Assembly: GCF_014305155.1 (NCBI RefSeq) | Contig: NZ_JACRUK010000035.1 | Location: forward strand, 1-42,913 | From: Flavobacterium muglaense | Lineage (GTDB): Bacteria > Bacteroidota > Bacteroidia > Flavobacteriales > Flavobacteriaceae | Direction of reading: 5' to 3' | Length of the DNA: 42,913 nucleotides | In this document: positions 20,010 through 29,295 of the stretch, piece after piece | Layout: each line of letters opens with the position of its first letter | How positions within the stretch are numbered: position 1 is the stretch's first letter | The notes under the pieces: generated by a model | What the model was told of the DNA's origin: nothing | The model's input: only the letters and a program-made list of their open reading frames with translations | The model's database searches: none | Program-made: the position numbers and the translations under genes

Positions 20010-21047
20010 TTAATAACTAGTGTCATCTAGTTGTACTTTACCGTTAAATGTGCGATACAAAAAGAAAAAGTAAGCGCCTAATAGCGGTGCGCCAATCAGG
20101 ACAATAGTTAGCATAATTCCTAGTGATTTTTGTGATGACGCTGCGTTGTAGATCGTTACACTGTATTTTGGATCTATGGTCGAAATTAAAAGTGTAGGGT
20201 ACAATTGTAAAGCTACTAAAATCAATAAAAAAGCCATTGTTAAAGACGAAAATACTAGCGCTAGCATGTATCTTTTTTTCGAAACCAAACGAGGTACATT
20301 GGCTACAGCCAAAAAGGAAAGAACAGGTACAGCAAAATATAAAGGGTTCGCTCTAAAAGTAGCCGTTACTTCAGGAATAAAAATCAAAGTATACATAGTG
20401 GTAATCCCAAAACAGATAATAAAAAAGATCATCCCTTTTCTTAGTAAAAAAGTGAGTCGAACGTGTAGTTTTCCTTCTGTTTTTAATAAAAGATAAATAG
20501 CGCCTTGCGTCATAAATAAAGCCAATGTGGTAAATCCAACCATGATGGCATACGGATTTAAGAAAGAGAAAAATTTCTCGCCTTGATAGGCAAAATTAGG
20601 GCCTAGGGCAAAACCTTGCAAAATATTTCCCAATACCACACCCAATAAAAAAGCGATCATAATACTAGAAACGCTATAAGTAATATCCCAAGTTTTACGC
20701 CACCACAGCATTTCTTCGGCGCTTCTAAATTTTATGGCAGCGGCACGAAGTACATTAAACATTAAAAATAACATAAACGGTATGTACATAGCTGATAGCA
20801 TGGTAGCATACATCACGGGAAAACCAGCAAATAAGGCGCCACCACCAATTACCAACCAAACTTGATTTGCATCCCAAACAGGCGCTATAGCGTTTATGGC
20901 TATTCGGCGACTTAAATCTTTTCTAAAGAACAAATGCCATGCGCCTGCACCAAAATCAAAGCCTTCTAAAATGGCATAGCCCGAGAATAATAATCCAATT
21001 ACTAAATACCATAATGTTGGATAATCAATGCCTAAAAAAGTTTCCAT
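20010..21047 (-). CDS. cydB: Cytochrome bd ubiquinol oxidase subunit II
   Basis: A 345-residue integral membrane protein with about nine helices. The start METFLGIDYPTLWYLVIGLLFSGYAILEGFDFGAG (read in segments) and PVWDANQVWLVIGGGALFAGFP are CydB hallmarks. It pairs with CydA in the high-affinity terminal oxidase, which reduces oxygen to water and oxidises quinol or menaquinol. Nine nt separate it from cydA, and it is followed by the putative small subunit ORF. Confidence 0.96.
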   Translation of the reverse strand: METFLGIDYPTLWYLVIGLLFSGYAILEGFDFGAGAWHLFFRKDLSRRIAINAIAPVWDANQVWLVIGGGALFAGFPVMYATMLSAMYIPFMLFLMFNVLRAAAIKFRSAEEMLWWRKTWDITYSVSSIMIAFLLGVVLGNILQGFALGPNFAYQGEKFFSFLNPYAIMVGFTTLALFMTQGAIYLLLKTEGKLHVRLTFLLRKGMIFFIICFGITTMYTLIFIPEVTATFRANPLYFAVPVLSFLAVANVPRLVSKKRYMLALVFSSLTMAFLLILVALQLYPTLLISTIDPKYSVTIYNAASSQKSLGIMLTIVLIGAPLLGAYFFFLYRTFNGKVQLDDTSY

Positions 21048-21056
21048 AATTATAAT

Positions 21057-22409
21057 TTAAAAGGATTTATGTTGTAATGGCTTTTGTGCTTCGACATAAG
21101 GACCATGTTTTATTTTTTTGTTTACAGAGTAGATAAATAATACCAACAATAAAGAGTAGACAACAGTAAATAACACTAAAGAAAATACGATCTGATTTGA
21201 GGACACCTCTTGCGAAAACGCTCGATTAGTGCGTAATAACCCATAAACTACCCAAGGTTGTCTCCCCATTTCGGCGGTAAACCAGCCTACTTGATTGCCT
21301 ATTTGGGGTAATATTACCGAAAATGAAAAAATCCACATCAACCATTTTGTTTCAAATAGTTTGCCGCGCCACCATAAAAAACTACCGTATAAACTGAGTC
21401 CTATCAAGGCCATTCCTATAGCAATCATGATGTGATAAAATTGAAAAACAGCATTTATTTGACTCGGTCTATCTGCTACAGGGAAGCTGTTTAAACCTTT
21501 GATTGGTGCATTAAAATCTTGATGCACTAAGAACGATAAACCACCAGGAATACCAATTCCAGTTACTTTTTGATGTTCTTTATCCACCCATCCTAAAAGG
21601 TATAAATCTGCGGGGGCATCTTTTTCAAAATGTCCTTCCATGGTAGCTAGTTTTGCGGGTTGATTAACGGCAACACCATCGGCAGAACTATGCCCTGATA
21701 CTAATTGCGTAAGAGAAAATACGGTGGCGACTACTAAAGCTATTTTGAACCCTTTTTTCGAGATTTCAATATAACGGCCTTTACGGATGTAGTAGGCGTG
21801 AACACTCAAAACTAAAAAAGCACCAGCCAAAATAGCCCCTTGCCAAGTGTGAATAATGCGGTCCACACTAGAAGGATTAAAAACCATGGCCCAAAAATCA
21901 GTGACTTCGGCCCGTGCATTTAGACCTTCGCCCACAATATGATAGCCTGCGGGAGTTTGTTGCCAAGAGTTGGCTACAACAATCCAAACGGCTGAGAACA
22001 TAGATCCTAAAAACACCCCTAAAGTAGAAATGAAATGCACCTTAGGACTCACTCGATTCCAACCAAATAGGAGTACACCCAGAAAAGTACTTTCAAGCCC
22101 AAAAGCAAATAGTCCTTCGGCAGCCAATGCACTTCCAAAAATATCACCTACATAGCGCGAATAGACAGCCCAATTGGTTCCAAATTCAAATTCCATTATA
22201 ATTCCTGTGGCAACACCGATACCAAAGGTGAGAGCAAATATTTTAATCCAAAAACGAGTTAGGATTTCATAATCTTTATTTCCAGTTTTAAGATATAGGC
22301 CTTCAGTGATAACCATAATTAATCCTATCCCTATACTTAATGGAGGATAGATATAATGAAATGCAATGGTAAAGGCAAACTGGATACGGGCAAGTATTTC
22401 AACATCCAT
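21057..22409 (-). CDS. cydA: Cytochrome bd ubiquinol oxidase subunit I
   Basis: A 450-residue haem-binding subunit. RIQFAFTIAFHYIYPPLSIG contains the axial haem ligand His18, VDRIIHTWQGAILAG the second conserved His, and MGRQPWVVYGLLRT the conserved QPW segment. The length indicates a short Q-loop form. It oxidises quinol and reduces oxygen together with CydB. It is the first gene of the cyd unit. A TACTTTTG -7-like box lies 19 nt upstream of the ATG, with two small palindromes behind it, suggesting regulated expression. Confidence 0.96.
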   Translation of the reverse strand: MDVEILARIQFAFTIAFHYIYPPLSIGIGLIMVITEGLYLKTGNKDYEILTRFWIKIFALTFGIGVATGIIMEFEFGTNWAVYSRYVGDIFGSALAAEGLFAFGLESTFLGVLLFGWNRVSPKVHFISTLGVFLGSMFSAVWIVVANSWQQTPAGYHIVGEGLNARAEVTDFWAMVFNPSSVDRIIHTWQGAILAGAFLVLSVHAYYIRKGRYIEISKKGFKIALVVATVFSLTQLVSGHSSADGVAVNQPAKLATMEGHFEKDAPADLYLLGWVDKEHQKVTGIGIPGGLSFLVHQDFNAPIKGLNSFPVADRPSQINAVFQFYHIMIAIGMALIGLSLYGSFLWWRGKLFETKWLMWIFSFSVILPQIGNQVGWFTAEMGRQPWVVYGLLRTNRAFSQEVSSNQIVFSLVLFTVVYSLLLVLFIYSVNKKIKHGPYVEAQKPLQHKSF

Positions 22410-22857
22410 GAGGTAGTAATTTTGTATTCAAAAGTAAGTGTAAATTTACCATAAAAGCGTGACTTATGTTACATAGAAAACAAATTAATAAGTAGTTTTT
22501 TGTGATGTTTCGGCTGGAATATTAGCTGTTTTTTGGCTAATTTTTAAATTGTTTTTTGTACCTATAAATAAAAATTTGTTTAACTCATTGATAGTGTGTT
22601 CTTATTTTTTTTTCGAATAAATAACTACTATTAAAGTGCAATATTTGGCTGTTTGAGTTCGTTGTTATGAATGCTGTATTGGTAGCTAAAAGTAAGTAGC
22701 GTTCCGTTTTTTAGACGAGGTTTTTGTTGTAATGGCCTGCTAATTATATAAAAAGAAGTAGATTTGTAACAAAGGAACTGTTATAAATAGATTCTTTATA
22801 GCTGTTAATACTAGGCTTTTCATTTTTTTATGCAACATTAAAAACGACTTCTTACTA
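22410..22857. other. Divergent intergenic region between cydA and the NlpC/P60 gene
   Basis: About 450 nt. Apart from the probable cydA promoter it holds a hairpin ATTAGC/GCTAAT followed by a T-run (22521-22546). A plus-strand TAGATTTG (22759-22766) could be a -7 box for the NlpC/P60 gene, but its nearest TTTG lies too far upstream. No coding potential was found. Confidence 0.4.
22429..22475 (-). promoter_or_regulatory. Probable cydA promoter with two palindromes
   Basis: On the minus strand TACTTTTG (22429-22436) fits TAnnTTTG. Directly upstream are the perfect palindrome GTAAATTTAC (22440-22449) and TATGTTACATA (22465-22475). The latter sits at about -40, where an FNR/CRP-type activator would bind. 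No TTTG -33 box is seen, which would fit an activator-dependent promoter. Regulator identity is inference. Confidence 0.35.
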
Positions 22858-23415
22858 ATGATCACTACCCATACAAAACGTCTAAAATTGATTTTCAAAA
22901 CAAGTTTTTTAGTGCTTGTTTTAAGTAGTTTTAGCCATCCGATTGCAACCAAAAACAGCCAAGTTGGTACTGAAAAAATCACATTCAAAACCAATAATTC
23001 AGTAGTGCCAACTAATAGGGATGATGATTTGCGAGAGGATATTCTGCGCTTTGGGCAAAGTTTACTGGGTACTCCGTACGTGTATGCTGGTACAAGTGCT
23101 AAAGGTTTTGATTGCTCTGGTTTTGTCTATTATGTTTTTAAAAATTTTGATATCAAAGTACCAAGAAGTTCCTCGCAGTTTAAAAATTTCGGACAAGAAA
23201 TTCCGATTGCAGAAGTAAAAAAAGGAGATATATTACTTTTTTTAAGTCCAACTAGAAAAGCCATAGGTCATGTTGGTATTGTTTCGGAGGCGAACGGAAT
23301 GGATAGTAACTTTATTCACGCATCTTCAAGTCGGGAAATGAAGGTTATGATTTCGAGTCTAAAGCAAAAAGGATACACCAGAAGATTTGTAAAAGCAGTT
23401 CGTGTGCTAGAGTAG
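22858..23415 (+). CDS. NlpC/P60 family cell-wall peptidase (C40)
   Basis: A 185-residue exported hydrolase. An N-terminal hydrophobic segment (LIFKTSFLVLVLSSFS) serves as signal peptide or anchor. From residue 57 the NlpC/P60 domain has all three catalytic residues: Cys86 in FDCSGFV, His138 in IGHVGIV and His154 in FIHASS. Family members cleave D-glutamyl-meso-diaminopimelate bonds in peptidoglycan stem peptides. No wall-binding domain is present. The start ATG at 22858 immediately precedes the signal peptide. The gene appears monocistronic. Confidence 0.92.
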   Translation: MITTHTKRLKLIFKTSFLVLVLSSFSHPIATKNSQVGTEKITFKTNNSVVPTNRDDDLREDILRFGQSLLGTPYVYAGTSAKGFDCSGFVYYVFKNFDIKVPRSSSQFKNFGQEIPIAEVKKGDILLFLSPTRKAIGHVGIVSEANGMDSNFIHASSSREMKVMISSLKQKGYTRRFVKAVRVLE

Positions 23416-23552
23416 CAACCTTTGTGGTCCTACAATCAATTTCCAAGTTAGAAACACACATTAAAATAAAACAGGCATTTATTTGTACTGTTATTTCCTG
23501 CTATTTGTAAAAAAAATAGTATATCTTACTTTAAATTAAAACGATACTAATT

Positions 23553-24005
23553 ATGAAGAATAAAATAGATAAAAATTGGATTTTAGAAAGCTGTTTGGCA
23601 AATCAAAATGAGCTTATAGCTAATTTTCAAAAACGGGAATCCGAAATTAATGACGCTGCTTTCAAGAAGAATGCATCTGCTAGTCAAAGTGAAGACCGTA
23701 GCGCAGGTAAATATGAATTGCTAAAAGCAATAGGGGATGAACTGGCTTTCGCCCAAAAAGAGTTGGCTTTTTTAAGTGATCTCGATGTGACTACTGAAAG
23801 TACTGTTGTAGAACCAGGCGCAGTTGTTGTGACTGATAAACTGACTTTTTTCATTGCAATTTCAAGTGATAAAATAGAAAAAGACCAATCTACAATCGTA
23901 GGTATTTCAACCAGAGCACCTATCTATGCGAGCATGAGAGGATTAGAAAAAGGGAATTCTTTTCAGTTCAATGAGACGACTTATGTTATTGAAGATTTGT
24001 ATTAA
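23553..24005 (+). CDS. GreA/GreB C-terminal-like protein
   Basis: A 150-residue protein. The N-terminal half is helical and charged (about residues 10-75), ending in FAQKELAFLSDL. From about residue 85 the region reads like a GreA/GreB C-terminal domain: a beta segment VVVTDKLTFFIAIS, then ISTRAPIYASMRGLEKGNSF, which mirrors the Gre pattern S-x-x-SPLGxALxGKxxGD, and a closing TYVIEDL strand. It is shorter and more divergent than true GreA, so cleavage-factor activity is uncertain. It may instead bind the RNA polymerase secondary channel. Similar short proteins in flavobacteria are, to my recollection, sometimes mislabelled as 3-oxoacyl-ACP synthase, but no ketosynthase motif is present. Confidence 0.65.
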   Translation: MKNKIDKNWILESCLANQNELIANFQKRESEINDAAFKKNASASQSEDRSAGKYELLKAIGDELAFAQKELAFLSDLDVTTESTVVEPGAVVVTDKLTFFIAISSDKIEKDQSTIVGISTRAPIYASMRGLEKGNSFQFNETTYVIEDLY

Positions 24006-24105
24006 AAACAAAAAAAGCTTCGAATTAAGTTGATTTGTTGTTTTTGAAGTAGTTAGATAAATTTAAAGTAGTGGGTGTCAAATTTGTGAATATCTATTTG
24101 ATGAA

Positions 24106-24140
24106 TTGGCGATTTTTTTTTCTTTAAAAATCTATCTTTG
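24106..24140 (+). promoter_or_regulatory. Bacteroidota promoter of the DUF4494 gene
   Basis: TATCTTTG (24133-24140) is a perfect -7 box, with TTGG at 24106-24109 about 23 nt upstream as the -33 element. The ATG follows 21 nt after the -7 box, after an A-rich leader. Confidence 0.6.
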
Positions 24141-24161
24141 ACATCCTTAAAAAATAAAATT

Positions 24162-24725
24162 ATGAGCGCAACTTGGTACGAATGCAAAGTAAAATATAGA
24201 AAGACAGATGATACTGGAACACAAAAAGTGACTACTGAACCGTATTTAGTAGATGCTTTATCATACACAGAAGCAGAAAGCAGAATCAATGAAGAGATGT
24301 CGGCTTATATCAGTGAAGAATTCAAAATCACGAATATAAAAGTAGCAAATTATGCAGAGATTCACCCTTTTGAAAACTGTGACCGTTGGTTTAAGTCGAA
24401 AGTATCTTTGCTCGCTTATGATGAAGAAAGCGGAAAAGAACGCAAAACGAATATGTATATTTTATTGCAAGCCAATGATGTAAAAGAAGCTTTTGATAAT
24501 ACAACAGCTGTGATGAAAGGTACAATGGGAGATTACAGTATTCCTGCTATTACAGAGTCTCCGATTATGGATGTATTCCCCTATTTCTCTGGAGAAGAAG
24601 GAGATTTAGAAAAAATAGAACGTTTTAATGTTTTAAAAGCATCCAAACCTGAAGTAGTCGCAGATGTAGAAGATCATATGGAGTTTGCAACTGAAGAAGA
24701 GGTGGAAGAAGAAGCTGCCCTATAA
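24162..24725 (+). CDS. DUF4494 domain-containing protein
   Basis: A 187-residue cytoplasmic protein of the Bacteroidota-specific DUF4494 family. It is recognisable from WYECKVKYRKTDDTGTQKV, EPYLVDALSYTEAE, ENCDRWFKSKVS and the very acidic C-terminal tail (EEEVEEEAAL). Its function is unknown. A TTG at 24138 extends the frame, but it overlaps the -7 promoter box, so the ATG at 24162 is the start. It has its own promoter and ends at a strong terminator, so it is monocistronic. Confidence 0.88.
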   Translation: MSATWYECKVKYRKTDDTGTQKVTTEPYLVDALSYTEAESRINEEMSAYISEEFKITNIKVANYAEIHPFENCDRWFKSKVSLLAYDEESGKERKTNMYILLQANDVKEAFDNTTAVMKGTMGDYSIPAITESPIMDVFPYFSGEEGDLEKIERFNVLKASKPEVVADVEDHMEFATEEEVEEEAAL

Positions 24726-24746
24726 TATTTTTTCTTTACAATAACA

Positions 24747-24811
24747 CCGCAAATTCGCAAATTAGTATAACCATTTTTTAAGTGGTTTAATTTGCGAATT
24801 TGCGGTTTTTT
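24747..24811. terminator. Bidirectional intrinsic terminator with long stem
   Basis: A perfect 18-bp outer inverted repeat (24747-24764 with 24788-24805) encloses a short inner AACCA/TGGTT stem, followed by a T6 run. It separates the convergent DUF4494 and GNAT genes. The stem itself contains the repeated unit CGCAAATT. Confidence 0.9.
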
Positions 24812-24828
24812 ATTCGATCAATGTTCAA

Positions 24829-25344
24829 CTAATCTTGAATTGCCAATACTTTTTCATACGCTTTTCTAGGACTTCCTCTAAAGAAAACTTCGCCACAAAG
24901 AGTATATCCTAAACCTTCAAAAACCTTCATCATCGGGATATTGTCAAAATTCGTATCGGCTTTAACGCTATAAATATGATTCTTAAGCGCCAATTCTTCA
25001 ATAAACCCCATGATTATTTTGGCAAGACCTTTTCCCAATTGACTTTCTGAAACTGCTACACGATGAATAACAACAAAATCCCCATTAGTCAACCATTTTC
25101 CTTCTATTCCAGCATATGCAGGCTCATCATTTAGTAAAACGGCGGTGTACCCAATAATGGTTTCTTGATCAACTAAAACATAACCGTAGCCTTTTTCGAT
25201 ATCATTTTGTACCACATCAGGATTGGGATAACCATCCTGCCATTGATTGCTACCGTCTTTTTTGCGTCGAATAATGGCTTGCTGTAAAATTTCCCAAACC
25301 GTATTTTTCTCGGATAAATCTGCTTTTCTAAAATGGTAGTTCAT
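24829..25344 (-). CDS. GNAT family N-acetyltransferase
   Basis: A 171-residue acetyltransferase with FVVIHRVAVSESQLGKGLAKIIMGF as the acetyl-CoA binding motif A and KVFEGLGYTLCGEV as the C-terminal part. The frame is open to 25380, but the domain starts at MNYHFRKADLSE, so the ATG at 25344 is preferred. Substrate unknown. Monocistronic, bounded by terminator-like hairpins on both sides. Confidence 0.86.
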   Translation of the reverse strand: MNYHFRKADLSEKNTVWEILQQAIIRRKKDGSNQWQDGYPNPDVVQNDIEKGYGYVLVDQETIIGYTAVLLNDEPAYAGIEGKWLTNGDFVVIHRVAVSESQLGKGLAKIIMGFIEELALKNHIYSVKADTNFDNIPMMKVFEGLGYTLCGEVFFRGSPRKAYEKVLAIQD

Positions 25345-25439
25345 GGTGTGTTTTAAAGTTGTGGTGAAATAAGAAATCAAAATTAAGTTTTATTTTCGGT
25401 TATTTCTAAATGGATTTATAAGATGTTAATGCAAGTAAT

Positions 25440-25470
25440 AAATGCGTAAAATTCAAGACTTTACGCATTT
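25440..25470 (-). terminator. Hairpin downstream of the TonB-dependent receptor gene
   Basis: A perfect 11-bp inverted repeat AAATGCGTAAA / TTTACGCATTT with a 9-nt loop, 24 nt after the receptor stop codon. The T-run is short (TTTATT), so termination may be moderate. Confidence 0.65.
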
Positions 25471-25493
25471 AGAATTAAACAATTGAAGTTGTT

Positions 25494-27905
25494 TTAAAAT
25501 TTATAACTGTAGCCAAATCGTACGACTTGGGTTTCATAATAATCATTGCTGGTATATTTGAAACCTTGACCGTCAATTTGTTTTTTGATGATCATAGTAT
25601 TCAGCAAATCAGTTGCGTTTAAAAACAGTTCGCCTTTTCCTTTCTGAATCGCTTTTTTTAATCCTAGGTCTAATGAAAAACGCGATTGTATTTTTCCTTG
25701 CGGAATAATATCGGGTGCTAAATAAACGGTCGTAAGTTGCGCATCAATTCCGTTTGCAAAATGAAAGCTATTATTCAGTTTTAGGTTACCCGAAATTAAT
25801 TCTTGCTGATCAGCAGCGAATGTATGTGTCGTAGGGTATTTGTTTTCGACCGTGAAAGCATCAATTTGATTGCGATAGGCGTTCAAGTTTATATTGAATG
25901 AATACAAGCTAGATAGCTCTTGTGCCAAAACCATTTCAACTCCCGTATTGTAACTCTTATTTACATTTTGAAAAGTAGCATAAATTAAAGTGCTAGGAGG
26001 CACAGTACTTGAAATTCGAGTGATGGTTCCGGTAGCAAATCGATGGTAAAGGGCAGCATACAAACTTCCTTTTTCCCAACTTGTTTTAAATCCCATTTCA
26101 ACCGAATTGGTAAATTGTGGTCGTAAGGCTGGGTTTCCAACTTTGATAATCTCCGCATCATCATATTTTGGAAAAATACGAATATCCACTTCGTTAGGCC
26201 TGTCAACTCGTCTATTATAAAAGATAGAAAGTTTATCGTTGTCATTAATTTTATAAGCCAAGCGCATAGTAGGAAACGGTTGTGTGTAGTTGTAACCGTC
26301 ACTTTTATACACTACATGCCCCGGATTTACATCGTACTGAATTTTGACATATTCCAGTCGCAATCCCAGTTCTGCTTCCCATTTTTTATTTTCAAAAATA
26401 TAGTTTCCATAAACTGCAGGAATCAATTCTTTATAAGTCGCCCATCCGCCTGCATTGTTGTCTAGAACCGAATTTGCTCCTGAAATAAACAACATATTAG
26501 TGGGGATATTGCGGTTTCTTAGTTTAATTCCCGTTTCTAATCGGCCGTATTTTAAGGGTTTGATGTAATCAATATTAAAATCATAGACTTGCTCATCAGA
26601 CAATAGTTTAAATGCATCTGTTCCAGTTGAGGATGGCAAATAATTGTCGTAAAAATATTTTTCGTCTTCTCTATGAAAGGTGTAATTAAAACCAACATTC
26701 AATAAACGACCGGCTTCCTTAAATTTATGTTGGTAACTAGCTGTGGCCATAACAGTAGTTTTCAATTCGTCTTCTAGAAACTGCCACAAACGCAATCGCT
26801 CTGTAAAATCACTATTAAAAAACGGTTGGTCACCACGATCAATTATTTTTTCGCTCCCAAAAAGTCCAGAGATTGTTACTGAATTTTGGTCGTCAATAGC
26901 GTAATCAATCCCCGATTTTAAGGTGGCAAACTGCGTATTTCTATTTCTTTTCAATTGCGAATTTATTATGGTTCCGTCATCATACGTTCGGGTCACAAAT
27001 TCGTTTTTATTGAGTGTTTCGGTGTACAAATAATCCCCTTGGAAAAACACATTTACTTTGTCTTTTCGGTAGTTTAGCGATAGACTGGGGTTGATTTTTG
27101 GGGTAAAAGTGTATTGCGGTCTTATGGTGGGTAAATTCTCTTTTCGAACCCATAAAGAACCCAAACCTGTTGTTAAACCCAGCTTCCCATTAAACCCATT
27201 TTTTTTATTTTTTTTGTAAATAATATTGATTATTCCCGCATTTCCGTTTGCATCATATTTAGCCGAAGGGTTGTTGATAATCTCGATACGCTCAATCGCT
27301 GAAGCTGGAATGTTGTCTAATCCAGTGGCGTTTCCAAAACCCGTTAAGGCCGTTTGTTTTCCGTCAATAAGCACTGTTACTTTATCGTTTCCGCGCAATT
27401 GCACTTTTCCGTCTTGGGTGGTTACGCTTGGTAAGTTTTGCATGGCTTGCAATACTGAGCCTCCATTTTGACTGATGTTATCGGTAAGCGAAAATGTTTT
27501 TTTGTCCATCTTATCGCTGATCTCTTTTACTTTTGTAGTAATGACAACCTCGTTTAGCGAAGTGGATTCTTCTTCAATTTCAATGGTTTTTAAATCCAAA
27601 TAATCCGAAAGTTTCCCAACATATAAGGATTGTTTTTTGGTTGCATACCCAAGATATGAAACAACTATAAAGTAATTTCCAGAAGGTATTTTAGACAACG
27701 AAAATCGGCCTTCTTCGTCCGTTACTGTCCCGCTAACAAATGCGTTGTCTTTTTCGGTTTTCACCACAACATTTACATAGGGAAGTGCACTATTATCTGT
27801 TTTGCCCTTGATTAATCCCGAGACAGTAACGCTTTTGTCTTGAGCAAATACGGCTGCCGAGAAAAAGCTTATAAATAGTAAAGTGTAAATTAATTTGGTT
27901 TTCAT
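25494..27905 (-). CDS. TonB-dependent receptor-type outer membrane beta-barrel protein
   Basis: An 803-residue outer-membrane protein. A signal peptide (LIYTLLFISFFSAAVFAQ) leads to a carboxypeptidase-regulatory-like beta-sandwich (about 24-110, VSGLIKGKTDNSALPYVNVVV). A plug domain follows (LQAMQNLPSVTTQDGKVQLRG, IERIEIINNPSAKYDANGNAG read in segments), then a large beta-barrel ending in the aromatic RFGYSYKF expected for outer-membrane insertion. It imports a substrate with TonB energy. The substrate cannot be told. The frame runs on to 28103 and overlaps the kinase gene, but the signal peptide fixes the start at 27905. It is downstream of a two-component pair in the same direction. Confidence 0.92.
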   Translation of the reverse strand: MKTKLIYTLLFISFFSAAVFAQDKSVTVSGLIKGKTDNSALPYVNVVVKTEKDNAFVSGTVTDEEGRFSLSKIPSGNYFIVVSYLGYATKKQSLYVGKLSDYLDLKTIEIEEESTSLNEVVITTKVKEISDKMDKKTFSLTDNISQNGGSVLQAMQNLPSVTTQDGKVQLRGNDKVTVLIDGKQTALTGFGNATGLDNIPASAIERIEIINNPSAKYDANGNAGIINIIYKKNKKNGFNGKLGLTTGLGSLWVRKENLPTIRPQYTFTPKINPSLSLNYRKDKVNVFFQGDYLYTETLNKNEFVTRTYDDGTIINSQLKRNRNTQFATLKSGIDYAIDDQNSVTISGLFGSEKIIDRGDQPFFNSDFTERLRLWQFLEDELKTTVMATASYQHKFKEAGRLLNVGFNYTFHREDEKYFYDNYLPSSTGTDAFKLLSDEQVYDFNIDYIKPLKYGRLETGIKLRNRNIPTNMLFISGANSVLDNNAGGWATYKELIPAVYGNYIFENKKWEAELGLRLEYVKIQYDVNPGHVVYKSDGYNYTQPFPTMRLAYKINDNDKLSIFYNRRVDRPNEVDIRIFPKYDDAEIIKVGNPALRPQFTNSVEMGFKTSWEKGSLYAALYHRFATGTITRISSTVPPSTLIYATFQNVNKSYNTGVEMVLAQELSSLYSFNINLNAYRNQIDAFTVENKYPTTHTFAADQQELISGNLKLNNSFHFANGIDAQLTTVYLAPDIIPQGKIQSRFSLDLGLKKAIQKGKGELFLNATDLLNTMIIKKQIDGQGFKYTSNDYYETQVVRFGYSYKF

Positions 27906-28029
27906 TCTGATCTGATGTTTTAATTTTATTTGTAATCTAATATTTTTCAGTTCTTGTAAAATAGAAGTACAAAGTTGCCATTCAATTTGGAAGAAATTTA
28001 GAATTTTTTCGCTTTCGCAAAAGTAAATT

Positions 28030-29295
28030 TCAAAACTGTACTTTGAAAGAATGCAGTTGCTCTTTAAAAGTATAAGAAACGGTCCAATTATTAACGGTTG
28101 CAATTTTCTGGATAATCGCTAGTCCCAAACCATTGCCATGATCAGAAGGATTTGACTTTGAAAAACGATTGAATAATTTATCTGTAATCAACGCTTTTGA
28201 TTGTCCCGAATTTGAAAAAATCAAAGCGTTATGGCCTGTTTTTACTTGAATAACACCTTCGTTTATATTGTGTTTGATGGCGTTAAGAAACATATTGCTA
28301 ATCATAATCTCAGCATGTACAGGGTTAGATTGAACAAGTAGATTTTCAGTTAACTGAAGCTGAATCGTTACCTTTTTTGCGAAAGCCTGTTCCCTAAAAA
28401 AATCAATATTTTTCTGGATGATTTCTGGTATATTAATCGTTTGTTTTTGGCTATAGTTATCATTTTCTAATTTAGAAAGCAATAGCAAATTCTTGTTCAA
28501 CCGTGTCATACGAACAATAGTTTCGTTTATGGAACTTAGTTCTTGGTATTGTTTTTCGGTAAAAGAACCCGTTTGTACAAAACTGTCTATTTTGGCCTGA
28601 AAAACAGCCAAAGGGGTTTGTAATTCGTGAGCGGCATTTTCTATAAACTCCCTTTGTGAACGATAAATGGAAGTGTTTTTGACTATTAATTTTTCGATAC
28701 TAGCATTCAATCTGTTGAATTCGGCGATGGTTGTGGCAGGGAATTGTGGTAAATTAGATTTATCAATTTCAAATTGTTCTATTTGCGCAAGTGTTTTATA
28801 AAAAGGCTTCCAGAGTTGGACTGATAATCGTTTAGTGATCACGAATAATCCCAGGAGTAGGAGAGAAATGATACTTAGAAATAGGATTGCAATATTCTGC
28901 ATTAAATCCTCAGTTTCTACTAAACTGATGCGTTCCATGTAGCTATACGGTTTGCCTTCAATGGTAATTGTAGCATTCAATTCGCGGTACGGTTCAATCT
29001 CGTTGTCTAAAACATCGTGATAGGATGTATAAAATAGCGTATCGGTTTTTATGTTTTTAAAAACTTGAATCTTGCTGTTTCTATTGTATGCATTCCATGG
29101 TGCAATTTCGCTAACTTTTAATGTAGGTAAAGTGAATTTTACAAACTCATTTTTATGCAAAAGGAGCGTATCATCCGTCTCATCAATGTATAATTTTTTA
29201 GTGCTATAATAAAATAAAGGCGCCGAAACTACGAGTAGTAACACCGAAAAAAGCACATAAGCTCTGGAGGTTTTATAAAGTAAGTTTTTAGTCAT
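28030..29295 (-). CDS. Membrane sensor histidine kinase
   Basis: A 421-residue kinase with two membrane helices (about residues 13-31 and 135-153) flanking a periplasmic sensor of about 100 residues. A HisKA domain follows with phospho-acceptor His223 in NAAHELQTPLAVF, then a HATPase with an N-box (NMFLNAIKHN) and a G-box (GNGLGLAIIQK). It overlaps the response regulator gene by 8 nt, the usual arrangement of a cognate pair, and is followed 124 nt later by the TonB-dependent receptor gene. The signal sensed is unknown. Confidence 0.93.
   Translation of the reverse strand: MTKNLLYKTSRAYVLFSVLLLVVSAPLFYYSTKKLYIDETDDTLLLHKNEFVKFTLPTLKVSEIAPWNAYNRNSKIQVFKNIKTDTLFYTSYHDVLDNEIEPYRELNATITIEGKPYSYMERISLVETEDLMQNIAILFLSIISLLLLGLFVITKRLSVQLWKPFYKTLAQIEQFEIDKSNLPQFPATTIAEFNRLNASIEKLIVKNTSIYRSQREFIENAAHELQTPLAVFQAKIDSFVQTGSFTEKQYQELSSINETIVRMTRLNKNLLLLSKLENDNYSQKQTINIPEIIQKNIDFFREQAFAKKVTIQLQLTENLLVQSNPVHAEIMISNMFLNAIKHNINEGVIQVKTGHNALIFSNSGQSKALITDKLFNRFSKSNPSDHGNGLGLAIIQKIATVNNWTVSYTFKEQLHSFKVQF

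Noticed and set aside
22759..22766. TAGATTTG as -7 box of the NlpC/P60 gene
   Set aside because: The nearest TTTG is more than 28 nt upstream, outside the accepted spacing, and the leader would be about 90 nt.
27906..28103. 66-residue N-terminal extension of the TonB-dependent receptor
   Set aside because: It would overlap the kinase gene and precede the true signal peptide, which begins at 27905.
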